NCBI RefSeq assembly: GCF_014839805.1
Contig: NC_051141.1
Location: 20,096,777-20,160,776, forward strand
Source: Manduca sexta
Taxonomy: Eukaryota > Arthropoda > Insecta > Lepidoptera > Sphingidae
Direction of reading: 5' to 3'
Length of the DNA stretch: 64,000 nt
Below are positions 1 through 12,300 of the stretch, piece after piece. The translations under genes and the position numbers were made by a program. The notes below the pieces were generated by a model. The model saw only the letters and a list, made by a program, of their open reading frames with translations, searched no databases and was not told the DNA's origin. Positions within the stretch are counted from its first letter, which is position 1. Each line of letters opens with the position of its first letter.

Positions 1-1092
1 ATGAGCAAAAGCAACTAAAATGTACATGATTTTGAAAATATTTCATAGCGCCCAAGAACAGACTGAATAGACTCAGTCCATTCAATTATTATGCAGAGAC
101 TTTTAAAAAAATTGTCAGTATTCGTTAACATACGAGTATTTCACACAACGTCAAAAGACAAAGCATTCAAACGTAACTAAGTTGCGCACCACAAGCGAGA
201 ATCGAATATCCAGGACGCGTCAGATCAGAAAATCGCGCGAATCCGCGTCAATGGCATCTTTGGAGGTGGAGTCATTGAGCCGTGAACTGCTTAGGTTTAA
301 CGCACATATATTGTTGCAGTAGTAAAACTATAGCTATAATCAAATTACTGAGAGCAAAGTAAGTTAACAAAAATATAGTTCAATAAATGTAAGTTCTAGC
401 AAAATATGTATATTGTATAATCAGTCACATTAGTAGCTGAACAAATTCAAAACTTTAAAACGCTTCTACTCAAATAAAAAAAAACTCTTCGTCTAAATTA
501 ATGTAAAGTCTTTAAAGTTTATTTCAGTTAGTGTCGAAAAACCGATTGTTGATAAGAACGAAAAAGTAAATTTTCACATTTAATAACAAATACATTATGT
601 TGCCATAATATAACTGATTTTAAATACCAAAAAAATAAGACTAATTATGGCAGAACACTTATAATACGGACTGCCGAGATGATATTATTACTTGTAATGA
701 TAATTATGATGTCGAAATATTATTGTTTAATTTTTCACATTTTAATCACATATTTTAGAGGTAGCATATATTCGTTGTACTCATGTAAAACAATAGTACA
801 CATGAGGAAATATTATAGGTTACCAGTATACCTAATAGCTCACAGCGGTCTAATTCCATCGTCGAGGGACGCATCGCCTCTTTGGCATTTAAATTCAATT
901 TAACATCTTCACCGCCAGTGCGCCAGCTTCAAATGCAAATAGAAAGCATTACAAAGCGCCAAAATGTGCCCGCTACCTGCACTCTTCAAGCAGGCGCCGG
1001 GAGCCACAAAGAACTGTCTGCCCATGCATGTAATGTCGCTCGAGTGGGCGCGAAAACCAACCGAATGTAAATAGAATGCTCAATCTTTTATA

Positions 1093-1130
1093 CTAGCTAG
1101 GTGTTGCTCGCGGCTTCCCCTGCGTCAAAG
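1093..1130 (-). mobile_element. Helitron-like 3' end fragment
   Basis: On the minus strand this reads GAAGCCGCGAGC followed shortly by a CTAG end and T, the same terminus seen in the Helitron-like copies at 16813 and 51471. Only the end is recognisable; the rest is lost or diverged. Confidence 0.35.
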
Positions 1131-2967
1131 CGTGATAAAAGTGCCACACTGTATTTTTACGACACGAAAAGTACAAAATATTACTCCAGGATGGAGTTTG
1201 TGAACCATTTATTTTCCAAATCCATGAAATGTTTTACTGTGTTTATTTATTACAAACGTGCATACTCTCTCCCACCATAATACGTGCCCTTAAAAGAGCT
1301 AATATTTTGTCGACAGTTAAACACCTAAAGTCTCTTTGTCAGTGGTATGTTTGGACTACACTGTACATACAGTTGTACAGATCCTGTCGTTTTATATTAA
1401 AGTGGAGCTATGCTCACCTTTTTCGGCTCTCGCGGCGAGTTTCAGTGGGTATATAGTTCAGCTGCCGCAAAAAAACGTCAGCCATCCGTTTATCGACGCT
1501 TTAGGGCTTGTTCACAGGACAGGACACGGCGGAAAATGATTTACGTATATTATTTACGGGGAAATCACAAATGCAAATTATAATAAGACATCCAAATAAT
1601 AACTTTTCGCCATCAATGGTAGTGTTTTAAAATAACGGGATAACACTTACGTGATTTATTGTTGTTATTTTTGGCCTGACTACTTCGTTTGATAGTCTGA
1701 CACAAGATGATATTCAATCACACTGTGCTCAAGTAGCACATTGGACGATCGCAACCCTTTGAATTAAGTGACCAAGTTGATGGCACCCTACTAACCGCTT
1801 ACGAACCTAGGCTCAGAACGGCTACTGGAGAGAATGAAACATAAGCGATTAAGGGACGATATTGAGAAAACTATCTATTACCGTATTCTTCATCTCACGG
1901 GCCAGAACTATTAGAAGAGTTGGAGGAACGGAGAATGCAATGTGGTCCTCGATGACAATGACGGAACTGCCGTCTTGTGCAGCGTAGGAATTTGAAGACC
2001 TCGTTCTTACGCTTGTTTACCAGAATAAACTCATCTGGATCGGTTAACACTGAACGCGGCCGCAACCATTAAATGCGATCGAAATACACTAAATGAAGCC
2101 ATTATTGTTAGTACCGGCATCACAAATGCTATTCCCAATAAATTAATATACAATTCTAATTCCTTTACTAAATTTGACTATAATTTTCATTCAACAGGAG
2201 TTACAAAGCTAACCGGCAAATATTAGGGTACCGTCATAGTGGATTGGACGATACGCAACGGTTTTTACTTGTCGATCATATGTGCAGACCTCTGAAGTGT
2301 ATTTATATACTTTATTGACTTACGTTAAAGTTAAAGGGCATTGTAACTAATATAAAAAAAAACATTTTGGCACTTGACACCTAATAGACCGGAGACCGTA
2401 CACTAAAATTCACTCACCAGTGTAATGATAACACACTCTTAAAGCAAGCAGGGCCTAACCACAAAGCGAGGTTGTTTTATTGTATTATGTAAAAAACGTC
2501 TATTGCGAATCGCAGCGTGCGAATCGCGCCCATTTGATCACACCTTTACGCGTACGATGTATACACAATTCAATTTATACACTGTTGAAATTCATATCCC
2601 ACTGAACAAAGAGAGAGAATTTGCTATTGTTGACATCTATCTATATATATGTAAAGTATATCTAAAAAATCGCTACTAACTTAGCAGTTGTTTAATTGAT
2701 ATGCTCTGACATAATGTATTCTTCATCTTGATTTAGGGAGATCATTGTCTGTGACTCAGAGGTCCTGAGATCGATTCCTGAATTGGGTAAATTTTTGTAT
2801 AAGTTTTTCTAACTAGAGATCAAACTAATGCTTCCAAAGCCCAATAACCACTTTGTTGAGATTTCCAACATAATAAATACGTCAAATTTTATAAACAATC
2901 GCGATTAAGGATAATGAGTGTTTTAAATATTAAACATAATAACTACATTTTAACATAATATGATATA

Positions 2968-3205
2968 GGATATATTTTATATCCGCCCGGACAGCTAGCA
3001 CCGTACTAGGTGTTAAAACCCCACTATAGTGGCGAACGTAAGTGTGTCGCGTTCCGGGATCAACCTATGTGTATCCTATTTCAACAGGCCGGCATAATTG
3101 TGTCGACTGCCAAGGGGTAATCATCTCTCGTCAGTCGACATTCTATTGGACCCCACTCTACTTACCGTCAGGTTCAGTAGGGTAACTTTTCAGTGCTGGC
3201 ATAAA
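2968..3205 (+). repeat. Dispersed repeat family D, copy 1
   Basis: Begins with the palindromic GGATATATTTTATATCC then GCCCGGA, and shares with 10098-10332 the blocks AGGTGTTAAAACCC, GTGTCGACTGCCAAGGG and TCATCTCTC. About 240 bp, no coding capacity, class unknown. Confidence 0.75.
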
Positions 3206-4237
3206 TAAAAGAAAAAAACATGTTACAAAAAGGTCTCCTAGCCATAACAAAGTACAGATGGCACACATTAGGTACCTCTAAACCAGACTACAACCTTGTG
3301 TTCAGACCTGAGCACTTCGTTACTCCGCGATGCAATATTTTGTGATGAATATTCATAAGCGATCGATAAAGTACGACAGAACACGCTTCTAGAAGACGAA
3401 TTTCCAACGAATAGCGGCTTGAGAATCTATTGCACTAATAGACATATAATAAAACCTAATGATCGCTCAATAGGCCTTTTACACGTTACAAAGTTTAGAC
3501 GTGCGCGGAAGGAAAATTAAAACGCAATATTATAAGGCAATACAAAATATAAAATCAAGCATATGTACTAAGTGTAGCTAATATCTAAAATTGTGAAGGC
3601 AATAAGCAGGCTTGCCAAGAAAAGCACTGGTTTCTGCGCAGATGTGTCCCGCTGACTGCGCCGTTTCTATCTGAAAGGCAAACACCGATATAGAAATCTA
3701 GATAAAATAGTTCTAGTATGCCCCGTTTAATTTTCGATATTTGATATATAAAACAAAAATATCGGACTCATACACGATGACGATGTCTTGGCTGATAGAA
3801 GCAGTATTTTTATTGTTAATTTCGCCTATTTTAGGACTTTTGTGTTATGGCAACTTTAGTTTATTGTTTGACAGTTTTACACTACATGAAGAAACTATCT
3901 GTTTAGTTGTAATTATAATTATCCAAGCGTTATCAAAACCCAAACCAATACACAATTTTTCTGTTTTGTCTTTAAAATGAACCTATTTTGAGGAGATTCA
4001 ATATCAAATAATTCAGAGATTAATCTAGGTAATATTTTATTCCGGATAACTCGAATACGGGGCGTATATCCAATTATACTTCGTGACTTCAACTCTGATA
4101 TGCAATCCAAATATTTCCATTGTTATTGAACGGGTATTTTACTTAACTAGCCTGTGATTCTACCTCATGGAGGTTATTTACGTTACTCGCATCGACCGCT
4201 TTCTATTTCTTCGTCTATAAGTTTTTTTATAGCTTAG

Positions 4238-4485
4238 TAGCTTAGTTGTTTACGGTGCAACTGCAGTGCTGAGGCCTCTGGTGCTATTCCCGAACAAAGT
4301 GATATTAGGTTTGTCTGCTTCAGTATTAGCTCTGAGTTGGGAATTTGTGCCTGATATGGTGATAGGTTCGCCCCCTACCACATCATAAGACGGAATACGA
4401 ATTCGTAAATTGGGTGCACCAATTCCACCTCTGCCTATGCCTTCAGGGATTAAAGGCGTGAATATGTGTATGTGTGATTATTTAT
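4238..4485 (+). mobile_element. SINE-B copy (tRNA-like, degraded)
   Basis: Shows the order seen in the intact copy at 8113: GTAGCTTAGTTG promoter-like start, TGATATTAGG, GAATTTGTGCCTGATATGG, CACATCATAAGACGGAA and a GCCTTCAGGGATTAAAGGCG end. The B-box region is badly altered. Confidence 0.7.
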
Positions 4486-4932
4486 TATGTACGTGATCCC
4501 ACGAACCATAAATGGTTGGACAGAATAGCACCGCTACCTCACAGAAAATCACCATGAAGTATAATTTTCAATGTGCTTCATAAATTAAGTGAGATATACA
4601 GAAGGTCGATAACCTTCCTCCTTCTTTAATTATTACTTTCCTTTAAGGCGTATCTATTACTATTCACGTCTAGGTTTTTAGATTCTATCCAAAGCCTAAC
4701 ATTTGTCGCTACATAATATACTTCACATGCATCTCCAAAAGTAAACAGAAACGAAATATTTCCTTGGTATAAAGCCAGTGATAAAAAGTCAGTCGTTCTA
4801 TCAAGCACCAATTCCAATCCCAGCCAATTGTTTCTCAGATCGGAAAACTATCAAATCCTTAGCAGACCTAGAACCTGACAGCAAATAATGGTTCTCATGA
4901 ATGAACTAAAGTGATCTTATGCTTTAGTCTTA

Positions 4933-5097
4933 GTCAAACAGTGGACGGGGTGGGACGGCGAGACGATGCTGGTGGGACGAGAACAGGAGTAATATAGTAG
5001 TTAATATAGAATTTGTACATAGAGCTGACACACTTGACGCCCAACATGTAGTCAAGCACCAACCTCGCGTCGCCGTCCCGCCTCTACACCGTTTGAC
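4933..5097. mobile_element. 165-bp MITE with GC-rich terminal inverted repeats
   Basis: The left end GTCAAACAGTGGACGGGG and the right end, read on the other strand, GTCAAACGGTGTAGAGGC, are imperfect inverted repeats that continue through GGGACGGCGA on both sides. The interior also partly folds back (GGTGGGACGA against a GGTTGGTGCTT on the other strand). No open frame. A target duplication was not clear. Confidence 0.65.
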
Positions 5098-5841
5098 GAA
5101 AATATTCATGTTTCAATCAAACACGCCAACCCGACAATTTTAAATTCATAAAACATTCTTCTAGCGAAAACCTATAACGAAAACTGGGACTCTTTAATAA
5201 AAGCCACTGGGAGTATTGTTCGGCGAGACTATTGTTCGGGGGAACGTTTTACCTTAGTTGTACGTGTCCCGACAGTTTGGAGTGACCATTAGACGTTCAA
5301 TGATGGCCTGATGTGAAATTGATTGTGGAATCAGTGGACTCATGGACTGATAAGTTTATGCATGTGAAATTATCCTAAACTCCACTGAACAGAATATAAT
5401 TGTATTAAAATAAAAATAAAATATAGTTTGTTCCTCATGAACAGTATAGTTTTGAACTTTAAATGAATTCATTTTTGGAATCAAGGCAGTCATTTTAGAG
5501 ATGCAATAACACATGTTAACAAACATTACCCTCTTATAATGTAAAGTCCTGATAGCCGTATACATCGCTTTATGTCCGTACGTCATATTACGTTCATCGG
5601 TAAGGCCATGCACTAATCACAATATGCAAAGTACGCGTACAACGGCTGTGGACGGCGAGAGCAAGTCATTCTATATGGACGACTCACAGCTCCCGTGACG
5701 GACGTATCATTCTGTTCATATAAATTGCATGCGATATTGTTTGCTCCTAACAACGCACCGCATAGACCACTTTGAATAGATACGTGTATATATATTAAAG
5801 ATATTAGGTATTTTTCTTCGTGAATTAGTATAAAATTGTAA

Positions 5842-5881
5842 AATTTTGAATATTGCAATTTTGAATATTGCAATTTTGAAT
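5842..5881 (+). repeat. 15-bp tandem repeat, 2.7 copies
   Basis: Unit AATTTTGAATATTGC repeated perfectly twice, then a partial third unit. Confidence 0.85.
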
Positions 5882-6296
5882 TAAACAGGTATTATAATAT
5901 TATTATATATTAAGGACTGGTGATACACGCACCACGTTTACTTTACGCATACGTTTACAAAATATTCTTTGCTGTGCAAAATTGAGACTGACTATCCTTA
6001 AGATGTAGTCAATCTTAATTTTAAGGAGAGCTTGCATTACAAAACGTCTGCGTTTAATAAAATACATACAATTTAGATATCCTATATTGTCTAGATTTTA
6101 TGCTGTACTAAAATACAATCAAACATATCGCAAACGTGAATGCACTAGCTCCCAATGACGTACATACGTCGGCAAGCGGTAAGTAGCGTCTGCCGAAGCG
6201 AAAGTTTTTCAAAGCAACGCGGACAATGACGTGGATCGCTCGCGGCGGTTCTTTTGTGTGTTTGCGATTTATTTGTACTGACGCTTTGTTCCGTAG

Positions 6297-6351
6297 GGCG
6301 GACTCGTCCAACGAACAGCCTGCTGCTAACGGACTCACGGAATTCGGCGAG
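6297..6351 (+). CDS. Dipeptidase exon a (first exon visible)
   Basis: A 55-bp exon after TTCCGTAG and before GTAAGT. Its first base completes a codon begun upstream; if that exon ends in TG the codon is TGG, giving the family's TPW|AD junction. It then reads [18 protein letters not shown], which fits the segment just before the [10 protein letters not shown] helix in DPEP proteins. The NGLTEFGE stretch, the donor and the phase-0 link to the next exon are what identify it, since the exon is too short to be recognised by length. No upstream exon ending in a CNTP-type motif was found between 1 and 6296. Confidence 0.85.
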
Positions 6352-9300
6352 GTAAGTGCATAGTTTTATAACATAGAAATATGAATTACACTTTACCTTT
6401 ACTTATCTCTTTTTTTGTCAAACAATTTTGAAATTGGAAGTGAAATATTCTTTTAATCACTGCCTCAATTACCTTCTAAACGGTGTCAATAAAATATATA
6501 TTCTAAGCTTATCATAATACGATTTAAAATACTTTGAATAATAGTAGCTGCTCTGCTGTTTTGTCGCAACTTTTACCTGACAAATAATAGGTCTCACCTG
6601 TCATGGCGCGTCGCTGCGACGTCGCTGCATCTGCGTCTCGATTTCTCAATTCCCAGTTTCTATTAAAACGAGTGAGTAGCGTTCAAAGAATAAAAAACGA
6701 CAGAAGCACCGCACTGACGTTGTCAACTCGTTCCACATCCGACAGGTAATGATGGCAACGTATAAATTTCGTTTTCATACAACGAACTATTGCATTTTAT
6801 ACGTCTAGTGCAATTAGTTAAGTTATACTAAAATACATAAAATTTATATAAACGTTTTAGTTTAAGAAAGAATCTAAATTTTAGACTGATTACCATGATC
6901 AGTAATTTTTTAGCTAAAATAATTTCTGATCGTGGTAATCAGCCCTAAACTGAGATTCTTTGACGAATTAATTAATACCATATGAACGAATTAAATATGA
7001 CAGTTGGAATTTTATAATTTCAATAAATTTTCTTTCTTTTAAGTATATGCAGCGAGGTTATAATTTATATAGTACTTATATTAGCCCTGTATTATATATT
7101 GTCCCATTGGTAGGTACGGGCCTCTTCTACTACTGAGAAGAATTAGGCTTTAATCTACCACACTAGACTAGAAAAGATTGGCAAACTTCACAACCCTTCA
7201 TAATTCTTTAAGAGGGCTACATAGTGAGGCAGATTGCCTCAAAATGTTTTCCTTGAGTGTTAAATAATTTAAATTTTATATCGGTTATAATTTGCTTCAT
7301 ATAAAAAAAATCTAATAATTGAAATGTCAACTCGATTTTCAACCTTTTTTATCTACCGCTACGGTTATATTTATTGAATCACGATAATGTTTATATCCAA
7401 TCAAAGAGTTCTAAGATTATATAGAGCGGACATTGGGAAGATTGTCATACAAACATTTTGCGCTTGACGGTTACTCAATCTATTGTGAAATAGCAAAATG
7501 CCAAATATTTGTGCAAATATTAGTATATTTTCCGTAAATATATTATTTTTGTATTAATATCTAAGGACGCTGTGATATCTTGACATACTGACATTTCAAA
7601 TAAGGCAGCGACTTGGTAATAACTTTTGGGAAAAAAATTTGGCCCTGATGTCGAGTCACTAACTATATAGTATAATCCCCCTCCCCCCTCCGTGACCACG
7701 AAGGCTGCAAAGTCTTCGAAATCGGGAGAGAACTAAAATATTAAAACCGCGATAAAATCCGAAAAATAGTTTTATTTAAATACTAGCTGACCCGACAGAC
7801 GTTGTCCCGTCTTAACTATGAATTTGCAGCGCGCATTCTGTCAATCGCTACCAGTTATTTCTAACAATTGACAGTTATGTAAAATTAATATTGCCGTTAA
7901 GTTTTCTTAAATTTTATAATTTTCCGCGCAATTTTTTAAAATTTTTCTTTCATAAGAACCTTCTCCTGACAATAACGAACACAACAAAAAATAATTGTAT
8001 AATTGGTCCAGCCGTTCACGCGTGATGGCGTAACCAAGGGAAATAGGGATTCATTTTTATATATGTATATAGATATAGTATAATGTCTTTGTATCCAATA
8101 CATAGAATATCTTGACTGCCTCGGTGGCGTAGTTGTATTACATGACCGGTATAATAGCGCTCTGAGGTCCTGGGTTCGAATCCCGGGTCGGGCAAAGTGA
8201 CATTTGGGTTTTTCTGCTTAGTATCAGCCCGGAGTCTGGAATTTGTGCCCGATATGGCGATAGCGCTCGCCCCTTATCACATCATGGGACGGAACAAACT
8301 TGGCGAAAAGTGGGTGCCCTAGTTGCGCCTCTGCATACCCCTTCGGGGATAAATGCGTGATGCTATGTATGTATGTATGTACATAGAATATCTGGTCATA
8401 TTGAGTTGTGTAAACTGGGCAGCGTCCGGTCAGCGCATCAAGGGTCGGGGTTCGATAACGCGGCGAAATCTGGCCGCGCCCGCTCATTACCATGTTATTA
8501 GAACCAACCCGCTGCAATGAATGACCCGCCGGCTGACGTACAATTCATAAGCTTACGCGATTTGTACTGTCTATTATACGGGACATTGTTGAAGGAATTG
8601 TAGTTTGTACGTAGTTCAATGAGAAAACAGTTGTATATAAAAGTATATTGGAAAATTACACGCTTACAGTTACACATCACAAAGAGTAGATGATAAAGAA
8701 CCTGATAAAATTCATAACTTCGAATGTCATATAATTTTGTGTCCTGAAAAAATAAACTTTTTTTTTCAAGTAAACCATGGAGCGCTAACATTTTTTTAGA
8801 CAAACACAATAATGCCTCTGTTATACTTAACTATAGATGGTTGCAGTACGTAGATTATAATCCAATGAAGTATTAAATAAAGTCATAAACGAGTATCTAG
8901 AATTTTAAATAACATTGTTTCCTGTACATTGGTCAGTTTTCTATAGCTATGTAGTTCATACAATAGTTTTAACTACGGTCTACGGTAAGTTTACTCCTTA
9001 TGTGTATTATTAAGAATCTGTATACTTTTATTCTGGACAGATTTCAATCAAATAGGTTAGTCAAATGATACTGCGTGAGAAACCAACTTTGATATTAACA
9101 CTCACTAACATCAAAATATGGGCATTTAATTTTTATCCAACTTCAAAAAAGGAAGAGGTTCTTAATTCTTAGTGTTTCTTTTTCTTACTCTCCACTCATT
9201 TGCTTTCGAAGGCATATCTTCAAAATTCTTACTAAAAATAGTCCAAATTCGCCAAAGCCTGCGTTTTGGGTCAACACAATATATTTTAAACAGTTACTCA

Positions 9301-12300
9301 AATGACACGGCCGAAATTGAATTCTCCATCATCCTCGTGAACGCTATTTAATACCATTATAAATTGAAACTTTGGCTAACACGGGTAGCGGGATGTGTCC
9401 CTCGCTGTCGTATAATGTTTTCGATAACAAATGCGTTTGGTATAATGGTATACTTTCTCTGAAGTTTAAAGCATATTTATTCGCTGTTTTTATTGTAAAA
9501 AATACGATTTGGGGTGATGACGGTATGTCTATGAGCTGAAGTAGAGACAAAACGAATAATTTCATATTTTTTTTTAGAAAGTATAGGAATTTCGAGGGTG
9601 TGTGAAGTTTGACAATCTGCACTAGGCCAGCGTGGTAGACCAAGGCCTAATATCTCTCAGTAGTAGAGGAGACCCGTGCTCAGCAGTGGGAGAGTATGTA
9701 ATAAAGGGCTGATATTATTATATATGCATGCAATAATATTACATAATGAATCCAACATTAACTGGAGTAGAATGCGTTCATTTGATTTGTCCATAGTGCA
9801 TAGGAATGTATGTTCTGTATTTATCCAGTCACAATGGTAAGATTATTTAGGAAAAGTAAATTTAAAAAAAAACGGATTACAGTAAAAAACAATATTTTTT
9901 GGCTCACAAATTAATATTTAACTAAAATGTTTTCGCCTAAGACGAACATACATTCTCCATTTTTATTTACTGACTGGCAGACAACGTAAAGATCAGACAA
10001 GTTCTAAAGAAACATGAAATTTTGTTTACGAATTCCATTTCGTAGACATATGACATAGACGAGCATATAAAATGTTTCTTTTTATTTTGCTGGTGGTAGG
10101 ATATATTTTATATCCGCCCGGATAACGACTACTGAACACAAGGTGTTAAAACCCGTCATAGAGGTCCACGTAAGTGTATCGCGTTCAGAGATCAGCATGT
10201 GTGTTCCGGTACGTTCAGGCCGCCATAATTATGTCGACTGCCAAGGGACAATCATCTCTCATCAATCGACATTCTCTTGGATCCCTTTCCACTTACCATC
10301 AAGTTCATAGGGGTCACTTTGCCGTCTCCGAAAAAAAAAGTAAAATATAATCTAGATGGAATATCGAGTAAAGTTTATCGAGCACATAAAATAGCACAAT
10401 CCCTTTTATAATTAACAATTCACGGCGGTTTTACTTTTGAATTTTGGGTTCTTACTCGTATTACTTTTTGTCTTTAAATTTTTACCATAACAATACAATT
10501 TTGAAAACAGTCCGATACTTATTAAAAAGGAATTTCTTTAGTACCCTAAAGGTGTACTATTTCCGATCAGTACGTTTTTAAAAACATGAAAAGTAATTGA
10601 AATAAGTAAGAACAAAACTTTAGTTTTCAAACTAATCTCCATTACCGCCGCCGTAAAAGCCGAAACTACTCTCAACTTAGTAATTACAACCATGTTTCGC
10701 TATTTAATTAAATCCCGCATTGTCACGTTTCATATGATATTTTTTATATCTTTCTTGTCTGTGGTTCTAATGCCTCATGTAGACTATCGCCGAAAATTTC
10801 GCCGCATAACTTGTTGGTTAAATATGACTATGGGTTATAAGTAACGAATACATGAGCTATGAGTAAGGATTAGTTGTTTACAAACTCGTATTCGCGACTA
10901 TTCGTATGTTTTTTTTTTTCTATTTGGCAACTGGTTTTATTTTGATTTATAAAATGCCCATAAACATTAGAAATTATTTTATAATTAAAATTAGGTCGGG
11001 GTTACATGGCTTTGTAAATATACAAAGGATTTTATCACATGCTTCGATTACTTTATTAAATCTTAGATTAAAAATAACAGGGTTATATAAAGATACTAAA
11101 CCGCTTTATTAATGAAATACTTCCTCAAACCATTGTATCATGACTCCGCCATAAGGTTCAGCGCTGACGCTGCATAAACCAAACATTTGACACAAATTAC
11201 CAATATTTCGTTTACAAACAATTTTTATCTAACTGATCATAATTTACCTACTTGATTACTCTCACTAAATAGGTCAATTTATAAGTTACTTTGTTCATGT
11301 GATCATTTGGTGCAAAACTCTACACTTAAAATCTGCGCGGTGCCTAAATATGACGTTTTAAACGCTCGCGATAACCTCTGCATTGGCAAAACACACAAAA
11401 TTGCTGGCGACTTCACAATTATCCAAACCAAAATTGGCTATGCTGTTAAAATTGCTGGCGATACACATAATTTGGCAAAACCAACTAATTAATATATAGA
11501 GCCTTTTGCCAAATTATGTTTGTTTAATGCCTATGGCGCAGTGGCGGAAAAGTCTGTATCAAAGACTGCATCCAAAATTCTCAACTGCGACAAATATTTG
11601 TCTTTGAAATGGGTACTGCAAGTGTCTCGCAGTTTTTCATACCACGGGGCTTGTTGTGAGTGGAAGACTGAGTATATAAATAACTCTAGTATTGTAAAAA
11701 CTATCTAACCGTCTAACTTAGTCATTACCGGGATGTTAACGCAGTTGTCACGAAAATATTGTCAACAGAAAGTGGTGCGTGAAATGAACCGTCTGGGCAT
11801 GCTGGTGGATCTGTCCCACGTGAGCGAGAACACCACCAGAGCCGCCATCAGGGTGTCGCGCGCGCCCGTGGTCTTCTCCCACTCTTCCGTCTACAGCCTT
11901 TGCAATCACAAGCGGAATGTGCCTGATGATATCATCCAATCGCTGGTGAGTTGGATTTTAACTTAAAATAATTAAAATTCGTGATTTTTTCTTGTTTTGC
12001 TCAATGTTCCAATTAAATGTTTTTAAATCGAATGATTTCTATTTTCTGCATAATAACTGATATTCACAAGCTAAAATGTTATTTAGACTTCTAAATAAAA
12101 TTCTAACTGTCAATGAAAACCTTGTTAGAACCAGCCCAGCCGTTTCAAAAATATGCCCACAACATTTTAGACAGAGAAAAATGACACCGGAAATAGATAG
12201 CAAATATGAAACCTTGTGTTTAGGTATTGTTGTATATCAATTGAAGTGTTTACGACGAAATAACAGACACAGTTATAGTTTAATTTAAGTTATTTGTGTA

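Larger units (their letters stand above)
1..6296 (+). other. Presumptive dipeptidase intron, no coding exon found
   Basis: AT-rich DNA upstream of the first recognisable dipeptidase exon. No exon for the CNTPW or EGGH segments could be found on the plus strand, so the gene probably starts left of the window and this is intron. It holds a Helitron-like end at 1093, a dispersed repeat at 2968, a SINE at 4238, a MITE at 4933 and a 15-bp tandem repeat at 5842, listed separately. The segment 840-1070 is less AT-rich than its surroundings but encodes nothing recognisable. Confidence 0.5.
6352..11768 (+). other. Dipeptidase intron, 5.4 kb
   Basis: Begins GTAAGT and ends CAG. Contains an imperfect inverted repeat (6866-6962), SINE copies (7082, 8113, 9565), a LINE-like 3' repeat (7665), a Helitron-like element (7783), and dispersed repeat D (10098). 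The remainder is AT-rich with no supportable exon. Around 11393-11465 the 14-mer AAAATTGCTGGCGA occurs twice. Confidence 0.8.

Noticed and set aside
870..910. VEGRIASL-like translation resembling the dipeptidase segment before EGGH
   Set aside because: Similarity stops at once, the EGGH motif does not follow and no splice donor is present.
2740..2800. SINE-B remnant with GAGATCGATTCCTGAATTGG
   Set aside because: Only the B-box area resembles the family; the rest cannot be aligned.
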